DNA of 57,657 nucleotides from CAZWUW01 sp964636895 (GTDB lineage Bacteria; Bacillota; Thermincolia; Thermincolales; CAZWUW01), in NCBI GenBank assembly GCA_964636895.1, contig CAZWUW010000006.1, positions 1-57,657 on the forward strand. Direction: 5' to 3'. The notes beneath the pieces were generated by a model that made no database searches, was not told where the DNA came from, and saw only the letters and a list, made by a program, of their open reading frames with translations. Made by a program: the position numbers and the translations under genes. This document shows, one piece after another, positions 31,943 through 41,778 of this stretch (its first letter is position 1; the number at the start of each line of letters is the position of its first letter).

Positions 31943-34105
31943 TTAAACCTTGGGCGTAACCCGCCAGACGTCATAAACATCTTTTACCCGGCGGATTTTG
32001 TTCATAATGTGCTCCAATTGTTCCAGGCTCTGGATTTCCAACACCAGATCAATGGTGGCCATGCGGTTTCTGGCCCCCCGGGCATTGACCCGGTTAGCGC
32101 TGATCTTCATTTCAGTTATGATGGCCATAACATCGGTCAAAAGACCGGCCCGGTCCATAGCCGTAAGCTCCAAGTGCACATGATAAGAACCGCGGTCAGC
32201 TTCATCCCAGCTAACTTCAATCATCCGTTCTACTTCGTCGGTCTCATGCTGCAGTATATTCCGGCAGTCCTGGCGATGCACCGAAACGCCCCGCCCACGG
32301 GTGATATAACCAACAATGGGGTCGCCCGGCACCGGATTGCAACAACGGGCCAACCTGATTAACACATCCTCTTCGCCTTTTACGATAATTCCGTGGCTGG
32401 CTGGGTTTTTCTGTTTTTTGGGCTCTTTTTTTAACAAGTCTTCCAGATTAATGAGCTTATCTTTCTTTACATCATCCCGCAGCCTGGTCAGTACCTGCTG
32501 AGGGGTGACGGCACCATTTCCTACCGCGGCGTACAGGTCATTTAGCGCCAAAAAGTTCATTTTTTTCTGCACATCTGTAAGCTTTTCCGGCTTTAAAACA
32601 TCCGCCAGGTCCTCGCCAAGTTTTTTGACTTCCCGTTCCAGGCTCTCCCGGCCTCTGATTATATCCTCTTCCCGGTTTTCTTTTTTAAACCAGCCCCGGA
32701 TTTTGTTCCGGGACTCAGAAGTCTTGACAATATTCAGCCAATCCCGGCTGGGACCATTAGCCTGTTTGGATGTAATTATTTCGATTATGTCACCGTTTTT
32801 CAGTTTATAATCCAGCGTGACAATCTTCCCGTTGATCTTGGCCCCGATACAACGATGCCCCACCTGGGTATGAATCCGGTAAGCAAAATCTATAGGCACG
32901 GAGCCTGCCGGTAGTTCCACCACATCACCTTTGGGCGTAAAAACAAACACCGCATCAGAAAACAAATCGATTTTCAGGGTTTCCATAAACTCGCGGGCAT
33001 CCCGCATATCGTCCTGCCACTCCAGCAACTGGCGGAGCCAGGAAAGCTTCTGCTCAAAATCCTCGTCACCCTTGGCCCCTTCTTTATAACGCCAATGGGC
33101 GGCAATCCCGTATTCGGCGGTGCGGTGCATATCCCAAGTCCTGATCTGGATTTCAAAAGGTTCGCCATGCTGGCCAATAACGGTGGTATGCAGTGACTGG
33201 TACATATTCGATTTGGGCATCGCAATATAGTCCTTGAACCGCCCCGGAATAGGCTTCCATAAAGTGTGAATGATGCCCAGAGCACCATAACAGTCCTTTA
33301 CATTGTCCACCAATACCCGCACCGCAATAAGGTCAAAAATCTCCGACAATTCTTTTTGCTGCCGGATCATCTTATTATATATACTGTAGAAATTTTTCGG
33401 CCGCCCCTGTATATCCGCTTCAATTCCCACGTCCTGCAATTTTTCATGCAGCATCAGGATAACTGTGGTAATATATGCCTCCCGCTCCGCTCTTTTTTGG
33501 GCGATCCCATCTACCAGGGCATAGTACTTCTCCGGCTCCAGATACCTTAAAGACAAGTCCTCTAATTCCCATTTCATTTTAAAAATGCCCAGCCGGTGGG
33601 CCAGGGGAGCAAAAATCTCAAGGGTCTCGTCCGCTATTTCCATCTGTTTGGTCATTGACATGTGCTTTAAGGTACGCATATTATGCAGGCGGTCAGCCAG
33701 TTTTATCAGGATAACCCGGATATCTTTGGCCATGGCAAAAAACATTTTACGTAAATTTTCCACTTGCTGTTCCATTTTATTTTTGAACTCAATCCGGCTT
33801 AACTTGGTGACGCCGTCTACCAGCAGGGCTATCTCCGCACCAAATTTCTCTTCAATAACAGTTAATGGTATATCTGTATCCTCCACCACATCATGCAGCA
33901 GTCCCGCGGCAATGGTAACCGTATCCAGTTCAAGTTTGGCCAGTATTACCGCCACCCCCAAGGGATGGGTAATAAAAGGTTCCCCCGAGATGCGCCGCTG
34001 ACCTTCATGGGCCTGTTCGGCAAAGGCGTAAACCTCTTTTAAAAAATCAATATCTGCTTCAGAATTATATTTTGTCACGTCAGAGATCAGCTTTTTCAGG
34101 CCCAT
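31943..34105 (-). CDS. relA: Bifunctional (p)ppGpp synthetase/hydrolase RelA/SpoT
   Basis: A 720-residue Rel protein. The hydrolase HD domain (about 30-150) keeps its metal motif LLHDVVEDT. The synthetase domain (about 200-340) keeps RFKDYIAMPK and NMYQSLHTTV. TGS (FVFTPKGDVVELPAGSVPIDFAYRIHT trimmed) and C-terminal zinc-finger and ACT domains follow (ARCCNPVPGD; LLTDVMAIITEM). Both activities should be present. ATG 34105 follows AGAAGG; the frame to 34135 has no signal. It follows recJ by 95 bases; apt, which lies between recJ and relA in B. subtilis, is absent. Confidence 0.95.
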   Translation of the reverse strand: MGLKKLISDVTKYNSEADIDFLKEVYAFAEQAHEGQRRISGEPFITHPLGVAVILAKLELDTVTIAAGLLHDVVEDTDIPLTVIEEKFGAEIALLVDGVTKLSRIEFKNKMEQQVENLRKMFFAMAKDIRVILIKLADRLHNMRTLKHMSMTKQMEIADETLEIFAPLAHRLGIFKMKWELEDLSLRYLEPEKYYALVDGIAQKRAEREAYITTVILMLHEKLQDVGIEADIQGRPKNFYSIYNKMIRQQKELSEIFDLIAVRVLVDNVKDCYGALGIIHTLWKPIPGRFKDYIAMPKSNMYQSLHTTVIGQHGEPFEIQIRTWDMHRTAEYGIAAHWRYKEGAKGDEDFEQKLSWLRQLLEWQDDMRDAREFMETLKIDLFSDAVFVFTPKGDVVELPAGSVPIDFAYRIHTQVGHRCIGAKINGKIVTLDYKLKNGDIIEIITSKQANGPSRDWLNIVKTSESRNKIRGWFKKENREEDIIRGRESLEREVKKLGEDLADVLKPEKLTDVQKKMNFLALNDLYAAVGNGAVTPQQVLTRLRDDVKKDKLINLEDLLKKEPKKQKNPASHGIIVKGEEDVLIRLARCCNPVPGDPIVGYITRGRGVSVHRQDCRNILQHETDEVERMIEVSWDEADRGSYHVHLELTAMDRAGLLTDVMAIITEMKISANRVNARGARNRMATIDLVLEIQSLEQLEHIMNKIRRVKDVYDVWRVTPKV

Positions 34106-34200
34106 TTTGCACCTTCTTTCTACAGAAAAAAACATGGCGCAGGTTCATAATTGTTAATTATAACATAAATCGGGTTTGTTAACATAACTTTTAAAACGGC

Positions 34201-37200
34201 TCAACCTTTTTCAAAACTGGGAAGGACTGTTTCCGGGCCTAATAAATAATACTTTTCCGGAAATATTGGCCGGTTTACCAAATCCACTAAACTCTTGGCG
34301 TCGGCCCGGAAGAACTGTTCCTGAAATTCGGCAAAGCTCTCTTTTTCCTGCCAACCTTCCATATAGCGTAAAGAAGCAGTCAGTTCCAGCTTACCTTCAG
34401 GCACCGGACAAAGGTTGATTTTCCGTTCCCGGCCGATAATTTCCCGCTGTAATAAACCCAGTTCCTCCAAAATACCTATACCGGCAGATACCGCTGAATC
34501 CTTGGCATTCCTGATGCCGGCTTTTTGGATAGCCTGGGCCAGGTCATCATTGGTGTCCTCCACCGGATGCCGCCGCCCGGCCCGCTCCTTTAACACCAAA
34601 TACAGTTTACCGAGAAACTCCCGGTCCGGCGCAGTGGCATCAAGGATAAACCGGTTAATCGCCAGGTCTTTTTGGCCGCAAAGCAGGTGAATTTCCGCTT
34701 TTTGGCCGTTTCGTCCGGCCCGGCCGCTCTGTTGGTTAAACTCGGTGAAACTAAAATTCAGGTGATAAATCACCACATGCCGTACATCGGGGATGTCAAT
34801 CCCCTCACCGAAGGCAGATGTTGTTATAACTACAGCCAGTTCGCCATTGCGGAACATTTTTTCCACAGTCGCCCGCTGTTTATGAGTGAGACCGGCATGG
34901 TAGAAGGCAATACGGGCAGCCAAGCGGGGAACGGTTTCCCTGAGATACAAGGCCAGTTCCAGGGCCTTCAGACGGCTGTTTACATAAACAATCATCTTCT
35001 CCCCGGTTGCTGCCAAATCCCTGATATAACCGTTTTTATCAATAACGTCCCGTTTATCGACAAGACACAAATTCTCCCGGATATATGGGTCGATAATTAC
35101 CTTTTCAATATTCAAAACAGCAACTATTTCATCAGCCACATCTTCGCCCGCTGTAGCGGTAACGGCCAACACCAGCGGGAATCCCAACTGCGCTAACTGT
35201 TGGTCCAGTTTTTTATAAGCCGGCCGGTGCGCTGCCGAGGCTGTGCCGATGTGATGGCTCTCATCTGCCACCAGAAAACCAATTTCCTTAGGCATGGTCT
35301 GCAGCTTATATAAATGATGACTTATAAACTCCGGGGTAGTCAGAAGGATATCAATTTCCCCTGTTGCCAGTGCACCAAATAATTCTGCCCGTTCGGCCGC
35401 AGGTACCGAACCGTTGCCCCGGTAAACCCGGAGACCCAAAGGCGCAAATTTGGCCGTCATAGCCTCAAACTGGTCGTTTACCAGTGCCCGCAGGGGATAC
35501 AGAATAACAGTAAGTTCATCGTTACGGAGGGCTTTATAGGCCGCCATACTCTGAAATACAGCAGATTTACCCCGGCCGGTACCGAAAATAGCCAGTGTAT
35601 TGTAGCCGTTAAAAAGACTGTCCAACGCTTCCCGTTGTTTATCCCGGTAATCATGCTCGCCCAGTAAGGCCAAACGGATTTGTTCCAACAAGGCGGTATC
35701 GGGCAAAGCCCGTAATCGATGCCGAATTATTTTTGATTCCGCCACGCGGGCGGCCGAGTCTGCACCGTATTTTTGTATTATTATGTTCACACCGTAGCTG
35801 CGGTCATCTTCACCGCCGGTCACCTGAGAAACCATGGCCGTAAAATGTTCACCCCGGTCTATGTAAGGGGCAAGGTTTTTGGCCAGCCGGGCATGCAAAT
35901 ACCCTACCTGACTGCCATCCGCCCTTTCAATCCGGATAGCATTGGCATCGTGAGCGTTAGCAGCTTCGCGCACCAGATAAAGCTTTTCCCCCGGGTTTAA
36001 CTGACGGACAAGGTCCTGCCGGTTGTCGAAGGTAACCCCAACAACTTTGGTGTAAAACTCGTCCCGTTCCCCAATATCCCGGTAATAATTGTCCACCAGC
36101 AATTCCGGAGCCTGCCGGAAAAGCTCAGCCAAAAACCCTACCGGGCCGCTGTCTTCCGCATCTCCTGTTAGGGCTGGCGCACCCGTCGCCGGTTTCAAAT
36201 CTTTGATATTTAACTGCAGGGTCACCCGGCCGTTCCACTCGTTTTCTTCCAAGGCAAAGGCGATATCCAGACCGGCCTGGGAGTCCGCCAGGGCCGTATG
36301 CCCGCCTAAGCCAAAACCAATGCCATCTATAACGCACTGCTCATTTTGCAAACGCATCTTCAGGTGGGTACCATCCGTCCCCACACACCGGTAATCCAAC
36401 GCCTGTGCAGCACGGGAAAACAGTACCGGCCCGGGGTTTTCACAGCCAAACGGGGCCAGTCGGGCCAGATAACCGTAAAATTCCCGGGTTAACTCAGGAA
36501 ATCTTACTTCAGCGTCAATCGTTATTTGCCGATGCAAGGTTTCAGTAGCCATGTTCTGTTGTGCAAAAGCCTCAATAGCGGCATAAAAATCATCCGCCTG
36601 TCGGGTGGGCAGGGTAATTCCAGCAGCCTGATTATGTCCGCCGTACCTGGTTAGCAAATGGTCACAGGCAGTCAGGGCCGCATAAATATTAAACCCCGGT
36701 ATACTGCGGGCAGAGCCTTTAGCCACTTCTCCCGAAATGGAAAGAAGGATGGCGGGACGATAGTATTTTTGCACCACCCGCGCGGCCACAATGCCGACAA
36801 CCCCGACATGCCAATCCGGGTGAGCCAATACCAGTATGCGGTTTTGGGCCAGCCCGGCAGCTTCAATCATTTCTACGGCCTGATTAAAAATACCGCCCTC
36901 AACCTGCTGCCGCTCCGTATTAGCCTGGTCAAGAAGGTTTGCCAGCCGAACTGCCTGCTCCGGTTCAGCAGTTAGGAGCAATTCTGCCGCCAACCGGGCA
37001 TCGCCGATGCGCCCGGCCGCATTCAGGCGAGGCGCAAGACCAAAAGCCAGTTTGTCAGCATTTAGCGACTTACCGGCCAGGCCACTCACTTTAAGTAAAG
37101 CCTGTAAACCCGGGTGACTGGTATTGGCCAACTGTACCAGGCCCGCTTTTACCAATATCCGGTTCTCCCCCCGCAATGGCACTATATCTGCCACCGTCCC

Positions 37201-37929
37201 CAAGGCTACTATATCAAGGTGTCTTTGTAAAACATCCGGCAGCGTCTCCCCCTGCCCCGGCGGACAGTTCGTCGTATCCCCCCGGGTCAGGGCACCAACC
37301 AGCGCCTGCATCAGTTTAAAAGCCACGCCTACCCCGGCCAGTTCCTTAAAAGGGTAGCTGCAGTCCCGGCGTTTGGGGTTCACCACGGCTACTGCCGGCG
37401 GCAATTCCGCAGGCGGTTCGTGATGGTCGGTGACTACCACATCAATACCCCGTTCGCGGGCAAAAACCACTTCCGCCGCCGCTGCTATCCCGCAGTCTAC
37501 GGTGATAATCAGGCTAACTCCCCGGTCGGCCATTGTTTTAAGAGACGGTATGTTCAATCCATAACCATCTTCCACCCGCCGGGGTATATAATAATCCACA
37601 TCAGCCTCTAGCTCTGTTAAAACCCCGGCTAGCAACGCCGTACCGGTGATGCCATCAGCATCATAATCGCCGTAAATAATAATTTTTTCTCCGCCGGTTA
37701 CAGCTCTTCTAATCCGCTCTACCGCCGGATCCATGTCCTTAAGCAAAAACGGGTCATGCATATCTGAAAGACCGCCATTTAAAAAAACCCTGGCGTCATC
37801 AAGGGTTAAAATCCCCCGGTTGGCAAGGATTTGAGCCACAATGGGCGGCACTCCAAGTTTTTGGGCAAATATTGCCTGAAGCGCTTGATGTTCTTTAGCT
37901 AAACGCCAAATCTTGTTATTCTCCGTCAT
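34201..37929 (-). CDS. recJ: RecJ exonuclease fused to HIRAN and RecQ-like helicase
   Basis: A single 1242-residue frame. Residues 1 to about 580 are a complete RecJ: DYDADG (motif I, about 89-93), VVTDHHEP (DHH, 168-170), GLAPRLNAAGRIG, DHH-associated region and OB-like end. Residues about 620-720 form a HIRAN-like domain (FYTKVVGVTF, ANAHDANAIRIE, VGYLHARLA). Residues about 750-1120 form a RecQ-type superfamily 2 helicase: GTGRGKSAVF (Walker A, about 783), LVADESHHIG (DESH, about 890), VTATA, and FGEGIDIPDVRHVVIYH with QQSGRAGRNG (motif VI). A winged-helix-like tail follows. No frame break is seen. The lipoprotein gene upstream overlaps by ATGA. 5'-3' ssDNA digestion coupled to unwinding is the inferred action. 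Confidence 0.93.
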   Translation of the reverse strand: MTENNKIWRLAKEHQALQAIFAQKLGVPPIVAQILANRGILTLDDARVFLNGGLSDMHDPFLLKDMDPAVERIRRAVTGGEKIIIYGDYDADGITGTALLAGVLTELEADVDYYIPRRVEDGYGLNIPSLKTMADRGVSLIITVDCGIAAAAEVVFARERGIDVVVTDHHEPPAELPPAVAVVNPKRRDCSYPFKELAGVGVAFKLMQALVGALTRGDTTNCPPGQGETLPDVLQRHLDIVALGTVADIVPLRGENRILVKAGLVQLANTSHPGLQALLKVSGLAGKSLNADKLAFGLAPRLNAAGRIGDARLAAELLLTAEPEQAVRLANLLDQANTERQQVEGGIFNQAVEMIEAAGLAQNRILVLAHPDWHVGVVGIVAARVVQKYYRPAILLSISGEVAKGSARSIPGFNIYAALTACDHLLTRYGGHNQAAGITLPTRQADDFYAAIEAFAQQNMATETLHRQITIDAEVRFPELTREFYGYLARLAPFGCENPGPVLFSRAAQALDYRCVGTDGTHLKMRLQNEQCVIDGIGFGLGGHTALADSQAGLDIAFALEENEWNGRVTLQLNIKDLKPATGAPALTGDAEDSGPVGFLAELFRQAPELLVDNYYRDIGERDEFYTKVVGVTFDNRQDLVRQLNPGEKLYLVREAANAHDANAIRIERADGSQVGYLHARLAKNLAPYIDRGEHFTAMVSQVTGGEDDRSYGVNIIIQKYGADSAARVAESKIIRHRLRALPDTALLEQIRLALLGEHDYRDKQREALDSLFNGYNTLAIFGTGRGKSAVFQSMAAYKALRNDELTVILYPLRALVNDQFEAMTAKFAPLGLRVYRGNGSVPAAERAELFGALATGEIDILLTTPEFISHHLYKLQTMPKEIGFLVADESHHIGTASAAHRPAYKKLDQQLAQLGFPLVLAVTATAGEDVADEIVAVLNIEKVIIDPYIRENLCLVDKRDVIDKNGYIRDLAATGEKMIVYVNSRLKALELALYLRETVPRLAARIAFYHAGLTHKQRATVEKMFRNGELAVVITTSAFGEGIDIPDVRHVVIYHLNFSFTEFNQQSGRAGRNGQKAEIHLLCGQKDLAINRFILDATAPDREFLGKLYLVLKERAGRRHPVEDTNDDLAQAIQKAGIRNAKDSAVSAGIGILEELGLLQREIIGRERKINLCPVPEGKLELTASLRYMEGWQEKESFAEFQEQFFRADAKSLVDLVNRPIFPEKYYLLGPETVLPSFEKG

Positions 37930-38624
37930 ACTTTTTTCACTTCCACGACCTCCGCCGTACCCATTTCGCCGTCACCTTGACTTCTAACTTTACCATAACC
38001 GGGCGCATACCATTCATAGGCTGTGGCCTTAACCTCACTGCCTGCTTCATCCATGTAAACATAATCAAGTCTAAGTTTGGCTGTCCGCTCAAAGACCCCG
38101 GCTTTTGTTTTCAGAGTCTCTATATTGACTACAGTGGCTTTCACTTTTCCCGGCGGGTTATAAAGGTCATAGATCCACGTGGTGCCCTTTTGAACCCCTT
38201 TTTTAAAGATTACCGACGGTACGGGAATAGGTTCGTCCGCTATTTGTGTATCGTCAATTTTAGCCCGGGTACCTACCAATAAAACCTCTTCGCCCACCAT
38301 ATATAAGTTAGTAAACTCATTCAGGGTTATTTCTCCGCCATATTCTACCTCTTCATTTTTTTCGTTAAGCATCTTCACATGCACCGGCACAACTTGTTTG
38401 CCGTTATATGTTTCCGGGGCCTCAACCGTTTCTTCCCAACCGCCCTGACCATCATCAAAACGTTTATATAACCCGACATTAGTCGGAAAATAGTCATCAG
38501 CCGCTGCCTGCTTGTTACGAGCCGGCTGTGTCCCTTGTTTGCCGGCATCTTTGCCCGAACAACCGGCCAAAATAATGACAAAAATAATCAACCCCAATAT
38601 AAGAACAGGATTTCTTTTAGCCAT
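37926..38624 (-). CDS. Putative lipoprotein
   Basis: A 232-residue protein with a lipoprotein signal (VLILGLIIFVIILAGC, cysteine about residue 22) and a beta-rich mature part containing VGLYKRFDDGQGGWEETVE and later EWYAPGYGKVRSQ. The end pattern W-Y-A-P-G-[YV]-G-x-V is common in a group of uncharacterised Firmicute lipoproteins. No function is known. GAGGAG precedes the start. Its stop overlaps the recJ start as ATGA, so recJ translation may depend on it. Confidence 0.8.
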   Translation of the reverse strand: MAKRNPVLILGLIIFVIILAGCSGKDAGKQGTQPARNKQAAADDYFPTNVGLYKRFDDGQGGWEETVEAPETYNGKQVVPVHVKMLNEKNEEVEYGGEITLNEFTNLYMVGEEVLLVGTRAKIDDTQIADEPIPVPSVIFKKGVQKGTTWIYDLYNPPGKVKATVVNIETLKTKAGVFERTAKLRLDYVYMDEAGSEVKATAYEWYAPGYGKVRSQGDGEMGTAEVVEVKKV

Positions 38625-38641
38625 CGTTTCTCCTCCTCGTA

Positions 38642-38968
38642 TTATTGCTTCGGTTCCTCCGTGGGTTTGTCTTTTTGCTGAAATGCATGCTTTTCCGCCT
38701 GCTTGCGCAGGTAATAATTCTCCGCTTCAAGCCGTTCAATATTACCGGCTGCGGCCTTCACCTGCTTACGCAAGCGCAATTGATTGACAAAGCCAACCAG
38801 ACCGGCCACCCCGGCTCCCAAAAACGCGGAGCCAAGAATTACCACTACCAGAGAAATACTCTCAATTCTCCAGAACAAAAACAAAATATCTACCTGAACA
38901 GCATTTTGGACGGCAAATAAGGATACCATTATAGCAAAAAGCAAGGCCACGACCAGATACAACTGCAT
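38642..38968 (-). CDS. LapA-domain (DUF1049) membrane protein
   Basis: A 108-residue protein with two membrane segments (about 1-20 and 33-60) typical of LapA/YciS: FAVQNAVQVDILFLFW then SLVVVILGSAFLGAGVAGLVG. A coiled-coil tail follows (QVKAAAGNIERLEAENYYLRKQ). LapA-like proteins help envelope assembly in other bacteria; the Gram-positive role is unknown. ATG 38968 lies after AAAAGGGGGGGCGGGGGT. It is 17 bases before the lipoprotein gene, in one unit with recJ. Confidence 0.82.
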   Translation of the reverse strand: MQLYLVVALLFAIMVSLFAVQNAVQVDILFLFWRIESISLVVVILGSAFLGAGVAGLVGFVNQLRLRKQVKAAAGNIERLEAENYYLRKQAEKHAFQQKDKPTEEPKQ

Positions 38969-39066
38969 ACCCCCGCCCCCCCTTTTCCGGTCTTTTAACA
39001 AAATATTCGCGCTTAAATGGCTTTTTTCCTTCTCCTGAGGGCAGGAGATTTGACCACCCGGTTTTT

Positions 39067-39519
39067 TTAGATAAGCCTAAAAGCTACAACCCCCGTAATA
39101 ACAAGCCCATATATAACCTTCACGGTTCCCCCGGCAAAGCTTTTCACTAACGGCTTAATTCCTAGGCTCAGCGGGCGTACAGTAACCTGACCAATCATAT
39201 CCCACCAGGCAAAGAACCCCCAAAATGTTCCAAACAGCATGCAAACTAACAGTCCGGTAGCAAAACCGGTAATCCCGGCACCCGTATAAGCCATATTGCC
39301 GTCCCGGTATCTATCGCTCAAAATTCCTGCCACCGTCTGCACCAAGCCCGTCAGTCCGGTAAAAACAATCAAAAATAATACGGTTAACTGGCTGAAGCCG
39401 GTTAAATAGCTGTAAAGCCAAAGCGCCATAACCGGCACGGCAAATCCCAGCCACCCACGCCACAAAGCCAGCATGGTTCCCGCCAATACAATAATTACAA
39501 GCAGCATCTTCAACATCAT
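39067..39519 (-). CDS. Integral membrane protein, DUF456-like
   Basis: A 150-residue hydrophobic protein with about four membrane segments. The middle glycine-rich part (AGITGFATGLLVCMLFG) and overall length are similar to DUF456 proteins, of unknown function. The start MMLKMLLVIIV is 95 bases from the secF terminator and follows a GGAG-like site. It may begin the lapA-lipoprotein-recJ-relA transcript. Confidence 0.65.
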   Translation of the reverse strand: MMLKMLLVIIVLAGTMLALWRGWLGFAVPVMALWLYSYLTGFSQLTVLFLIVFTGLTGLVQTVAGILSDRYRDGNMAYTGAGITGFATGLLVCMLFGTFWGFFAWWDMIGQVTVRPLSLGIKPLVKSFAGGTVKVIYGLVITGVVAFRLI

Positions 39520-39571
39520 CCGGCAAGACTCCTTTTGTATTATTCTGCCGGATTTGCAACAGCAATATTAC

Positions 39572-39609
39572 CAATACAAAATCATCCCTGAGAAAAGCTC
39601 TCAGGGATG
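39572..39609 (-). terminator. Terminator after secF
   Basis: TCATCCCTGAGA and TCTCAGGGATGA form a perfect 12-bp stem around a five-base loop (39581-39609), followed by TTTTGTATT on the minus strand. It separates secDF from the next unit. Confidence 0.85.
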
Positions 39610-39614
39610 ACAGA

Positions 39615-40508
39615 TTATGCCTGGGCTATTTTCTTTTTCCGAGCCAAGTTCCGGAATTCCAGCCACAGCGGGCTGGCATTAAAGATGGACGAATACATAC
39701 CGGCCGTCACCCCGATGAGCAAAGCCAGGGTAAAATTCCGGATAGTGCCGCCGCCAAATATCAGCAACGCAACCAAAACTATAATTACAGTCAAAACTGT
39801 GTTAATGGAACGGGTCATAACCTCCAAGATACTTCTATTAACCAAAGTCTCCATATCCTCGCCCTTTTTACGCTTATGCAGGTTTTCTCTTATCCGGTCA
39901 AAAATTACGATGGTATCATTAATAGAATAACCAATAATGGTCAGGATTGCGGCCACAAATGAACCGTCAATTTCCCACCAGAATAGCGAAAATACGCCTA
40001 GAACTACTAATACATCATGCAACAGTGCAAGAATACCGGCTAGACCAAAAAGAAATTCAAAACGAAATGATATATAAATAATCATCAATATTGAGGCAAA
40101 AAACAAAGCCAGGAAAGCTTTCCGGAGTAATTCCTTACCCATGGTAGGGCCGACTTTATCCAGTCGTACTTTGTCTTCATTATATGGTCCTATCTTTTCC
40201 CGGAAAGCGCTTAACACTTCATCTTGAGCCGACTTGTCCAGCACGTGCGTCCTGATAAGCACTTCATTGGTTCCGGTGCGCTGAATAATGCTGTTCTCCA
40301 AAGCCAGTCCCTTTAATGCCCCGCGCACCTCTTCCACCGTAACGGGCTTGTTAAACTCAATGCCAATCATGTTCCCGCCGCTAAAATCTATGCCTGTATT
40401 CAACGGTTTACCATAAGTAACCGTACGGTAAATCATTGATATGACACCCAGCAGAATAATAATAAGTGATATAGCAAACCAAAGCTTACGTCTGCCAATA
40501 ATATCCAT
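39615..40508 (-). CDS. secF: Protein translocase subunit SecF
   Basis: A 297-residue membrane protein with six expected segments. The N-terminal segment is followed by GIDFSGGNMIGIEF (SecF D1 motif), a periplasmic domain, and later FRFEFLFGLAGILALLHDVLVVLG and IIGYSINDTIVIFDRIREN, the family's hallmark. It works with SecD in proton-motive-force-driven protein export. ATG 40508 follows GGAGG by seven bases; the frame to 40535 overlaps secD needlessly. It follows secD by 11 bases. Confidence 0.95.
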   Translation of the reverse strand: MDIIGRRKLWFAISLIIILLGVISMIYRTVTYGKPLNTGIDFSGGNMIGIEFNKPVTVEEVRGALKGLALENSIIQRTGTNEVLIRTHVLDKSAQDEVLSAFREKIGPYNEDKVRLDKVGPTMGKELLRKAFLALFFASILMIIYISFRFEFLFGLAGILALLHDVLVVLGVFSLFWWEIDGSFVAAILTIIGYSINDTIVIFDRIRENLHKRKKGEDMETLVNRSILEVMTRSINTVLTVIIVLVALLIFGGGTIRNFTLALLIGVTAGMYSSIFNASPLWLEFRNLARKKKIAQA

Positions 40509-40519
40509 AATGATCCCTC

Positions 40520-41761
40520 CTATACCCCAAACCATTTTTTATTGTTGACAATTTTGCTGTCCACCACCAGCCGCAGCAGATACCTGGTAAAAGTAATAGC
40601 TGTAAACATGCTTACCAGGATACCGATGCTTAACGTAAGAGCAAAGCCCCGGATGGAACTGGCACCAAGATAATACAATACTGCAGCTGCCAGTAGTGTG
40701 GTTACGTTGGAATCAAAAATAGTGGTAAAGGCTCGGGAAAAACCGACTTCAACAGACCGGCGAAGAGAATTGCCAGCCTTGAGTTCTTCTTTTAATCTTT
40801 CAAAAATAATGATATTGGCATCTACCGCCATCCCGATGGATAAAAGGTAGCCGGCTATTCCCGGCAGGGTAAGCGTGGCACCAATAGCAGCCAGAATCCC
40901 CAATACAATCATCATATAGACGACCAGCGAAACGTTGGCGATTAATCCCGGCAGCCGATAATAAGCAACCATGAAAATCAATATGGCGGCAACCCCGGCA
41001 ATACCGGCTTTGGTAGACTTAGCCAGCGAATCAGCCCCCAGGGTCGGTCCCACAGTCTGGCTGTAAAGGGTCTCAACTTTTACCGGCAAAGAGCCGGAAC
41101 GCAGCAGGACAGCTATGCGGTTGGCATCTTCCAAATCAGAGTAACCGGTAATCTGAGCCTTACCATTGGTAATGGGCTCTCTAACCGATGGGTTTTGCAG
41201 CATTTCTTCATCCAAATAAATGGCTATTTTACGTTTGGGGTCATTATCATTAGGGTATTTATTGACTAATTCCGTTGTGATGGCGGCAAACTTTTTGGCC
41301 CCTTCATCATTTAATTCCAGGGAAACGATAGGTTGGTTTATAGTAGGGTCGGATATAGCCTGGGCATCTTTCAGGTCAGTACCCCTGACCACCACCCTTC
41401 CGTCAGCAGTCCGCCATTCCAATACAGCGGTACGACCGATAAGGTCAATGGCCTCATTAGGGTTTTTTACCCCGGGTAATTCCACAATTAACCGGCGTTT
41501 ACCTTCCCGCTGAATATTAGGTTCTTTCACCCCGGTCTGGTTAACCCGGTTATCAATAATAGCCTTAACCCGGTCAATAGAGTCGTCCGTTACCGGTGCT
41601 TCGGGCGTATCCACCGCTTCCAGGACAACATGCAGTCCTCCCTGCAAATCCAGACCCAGGTTGATATATTTCTCAACCACCTGATATTTCATAAATAAGA
41701 ATCCAGCCGCGCCGATGGCCACCAACAAAGCCACCAGCAGCGCCAAGCTTTTGCTGCGCAT
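40520..41761 (-). CDS. secD: Protein translocase subunit SecD
   Basis: A 413-residue membrane protein. It has YINLGLDLQGGLHVVLEA after the first segment, the P1 head region, then GIAGYLLSIGMAVDANIIIFERLKEE, a SecD/RND signature, and a final LTLSIGILVSMFTAI helix pair. Length is usual for clostridial SecD. SecD and SecF are separate proteins here, unlike fused SecDF of Bacillus. It follows the HD hydrolase gene by 17 bases. Confidence 0.95.
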   Translation of the reverse strand: MRSKSLALLVALLVAIGAAGFLFMKYQVVEKYINLGLDLQGGLHVVLEAVDTPEAPVTDDSIDRVKAIIDNRVNQTGVKEPNIQREGKRRLIVELPGVKNPNEAIDLIGRTAVLEWRTADGRVVVRGTDLKDAQAISDPTINQPIVSLELNDEGAKKFAAITTELVNKYPNDNDPKRKIAIYLDEEMLQNPSVREPITNGKAQITGYSDLEDANRIAVLLRSGSLPVKVETLYSQTVGPTLGADSLAKSTKAGIAGVAAILIFMVAYYRLPGLIANVSLVVYMMIVLGILAAIGATLTLPGIAGYLLSIGMAVDANIIIFERLKEELKAGNSLRRSVEVGFSRAFTTIFDSNVTTLLAAAVLYYLGASSIRGFALTLSIGILVSMFTAITFTRYLLRLVVDSKIVNNKKWFGV

Positions 41762-41778
41762 GATGTATAATTCCTCCT

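Noticed and set aside
34106..34135. ATG-proximal extension of relA to 34135
   Set aside because: The extension has no ribosome site; AGAAGGTG is positioned for ATG 34105, where family homology begins (MGLKKLI).
39005..39060. Hairpin CTCCTG-AGGG-CAGGAG as a terminator
   Set aside because: No T-run follows on either strand; it may be incidental.
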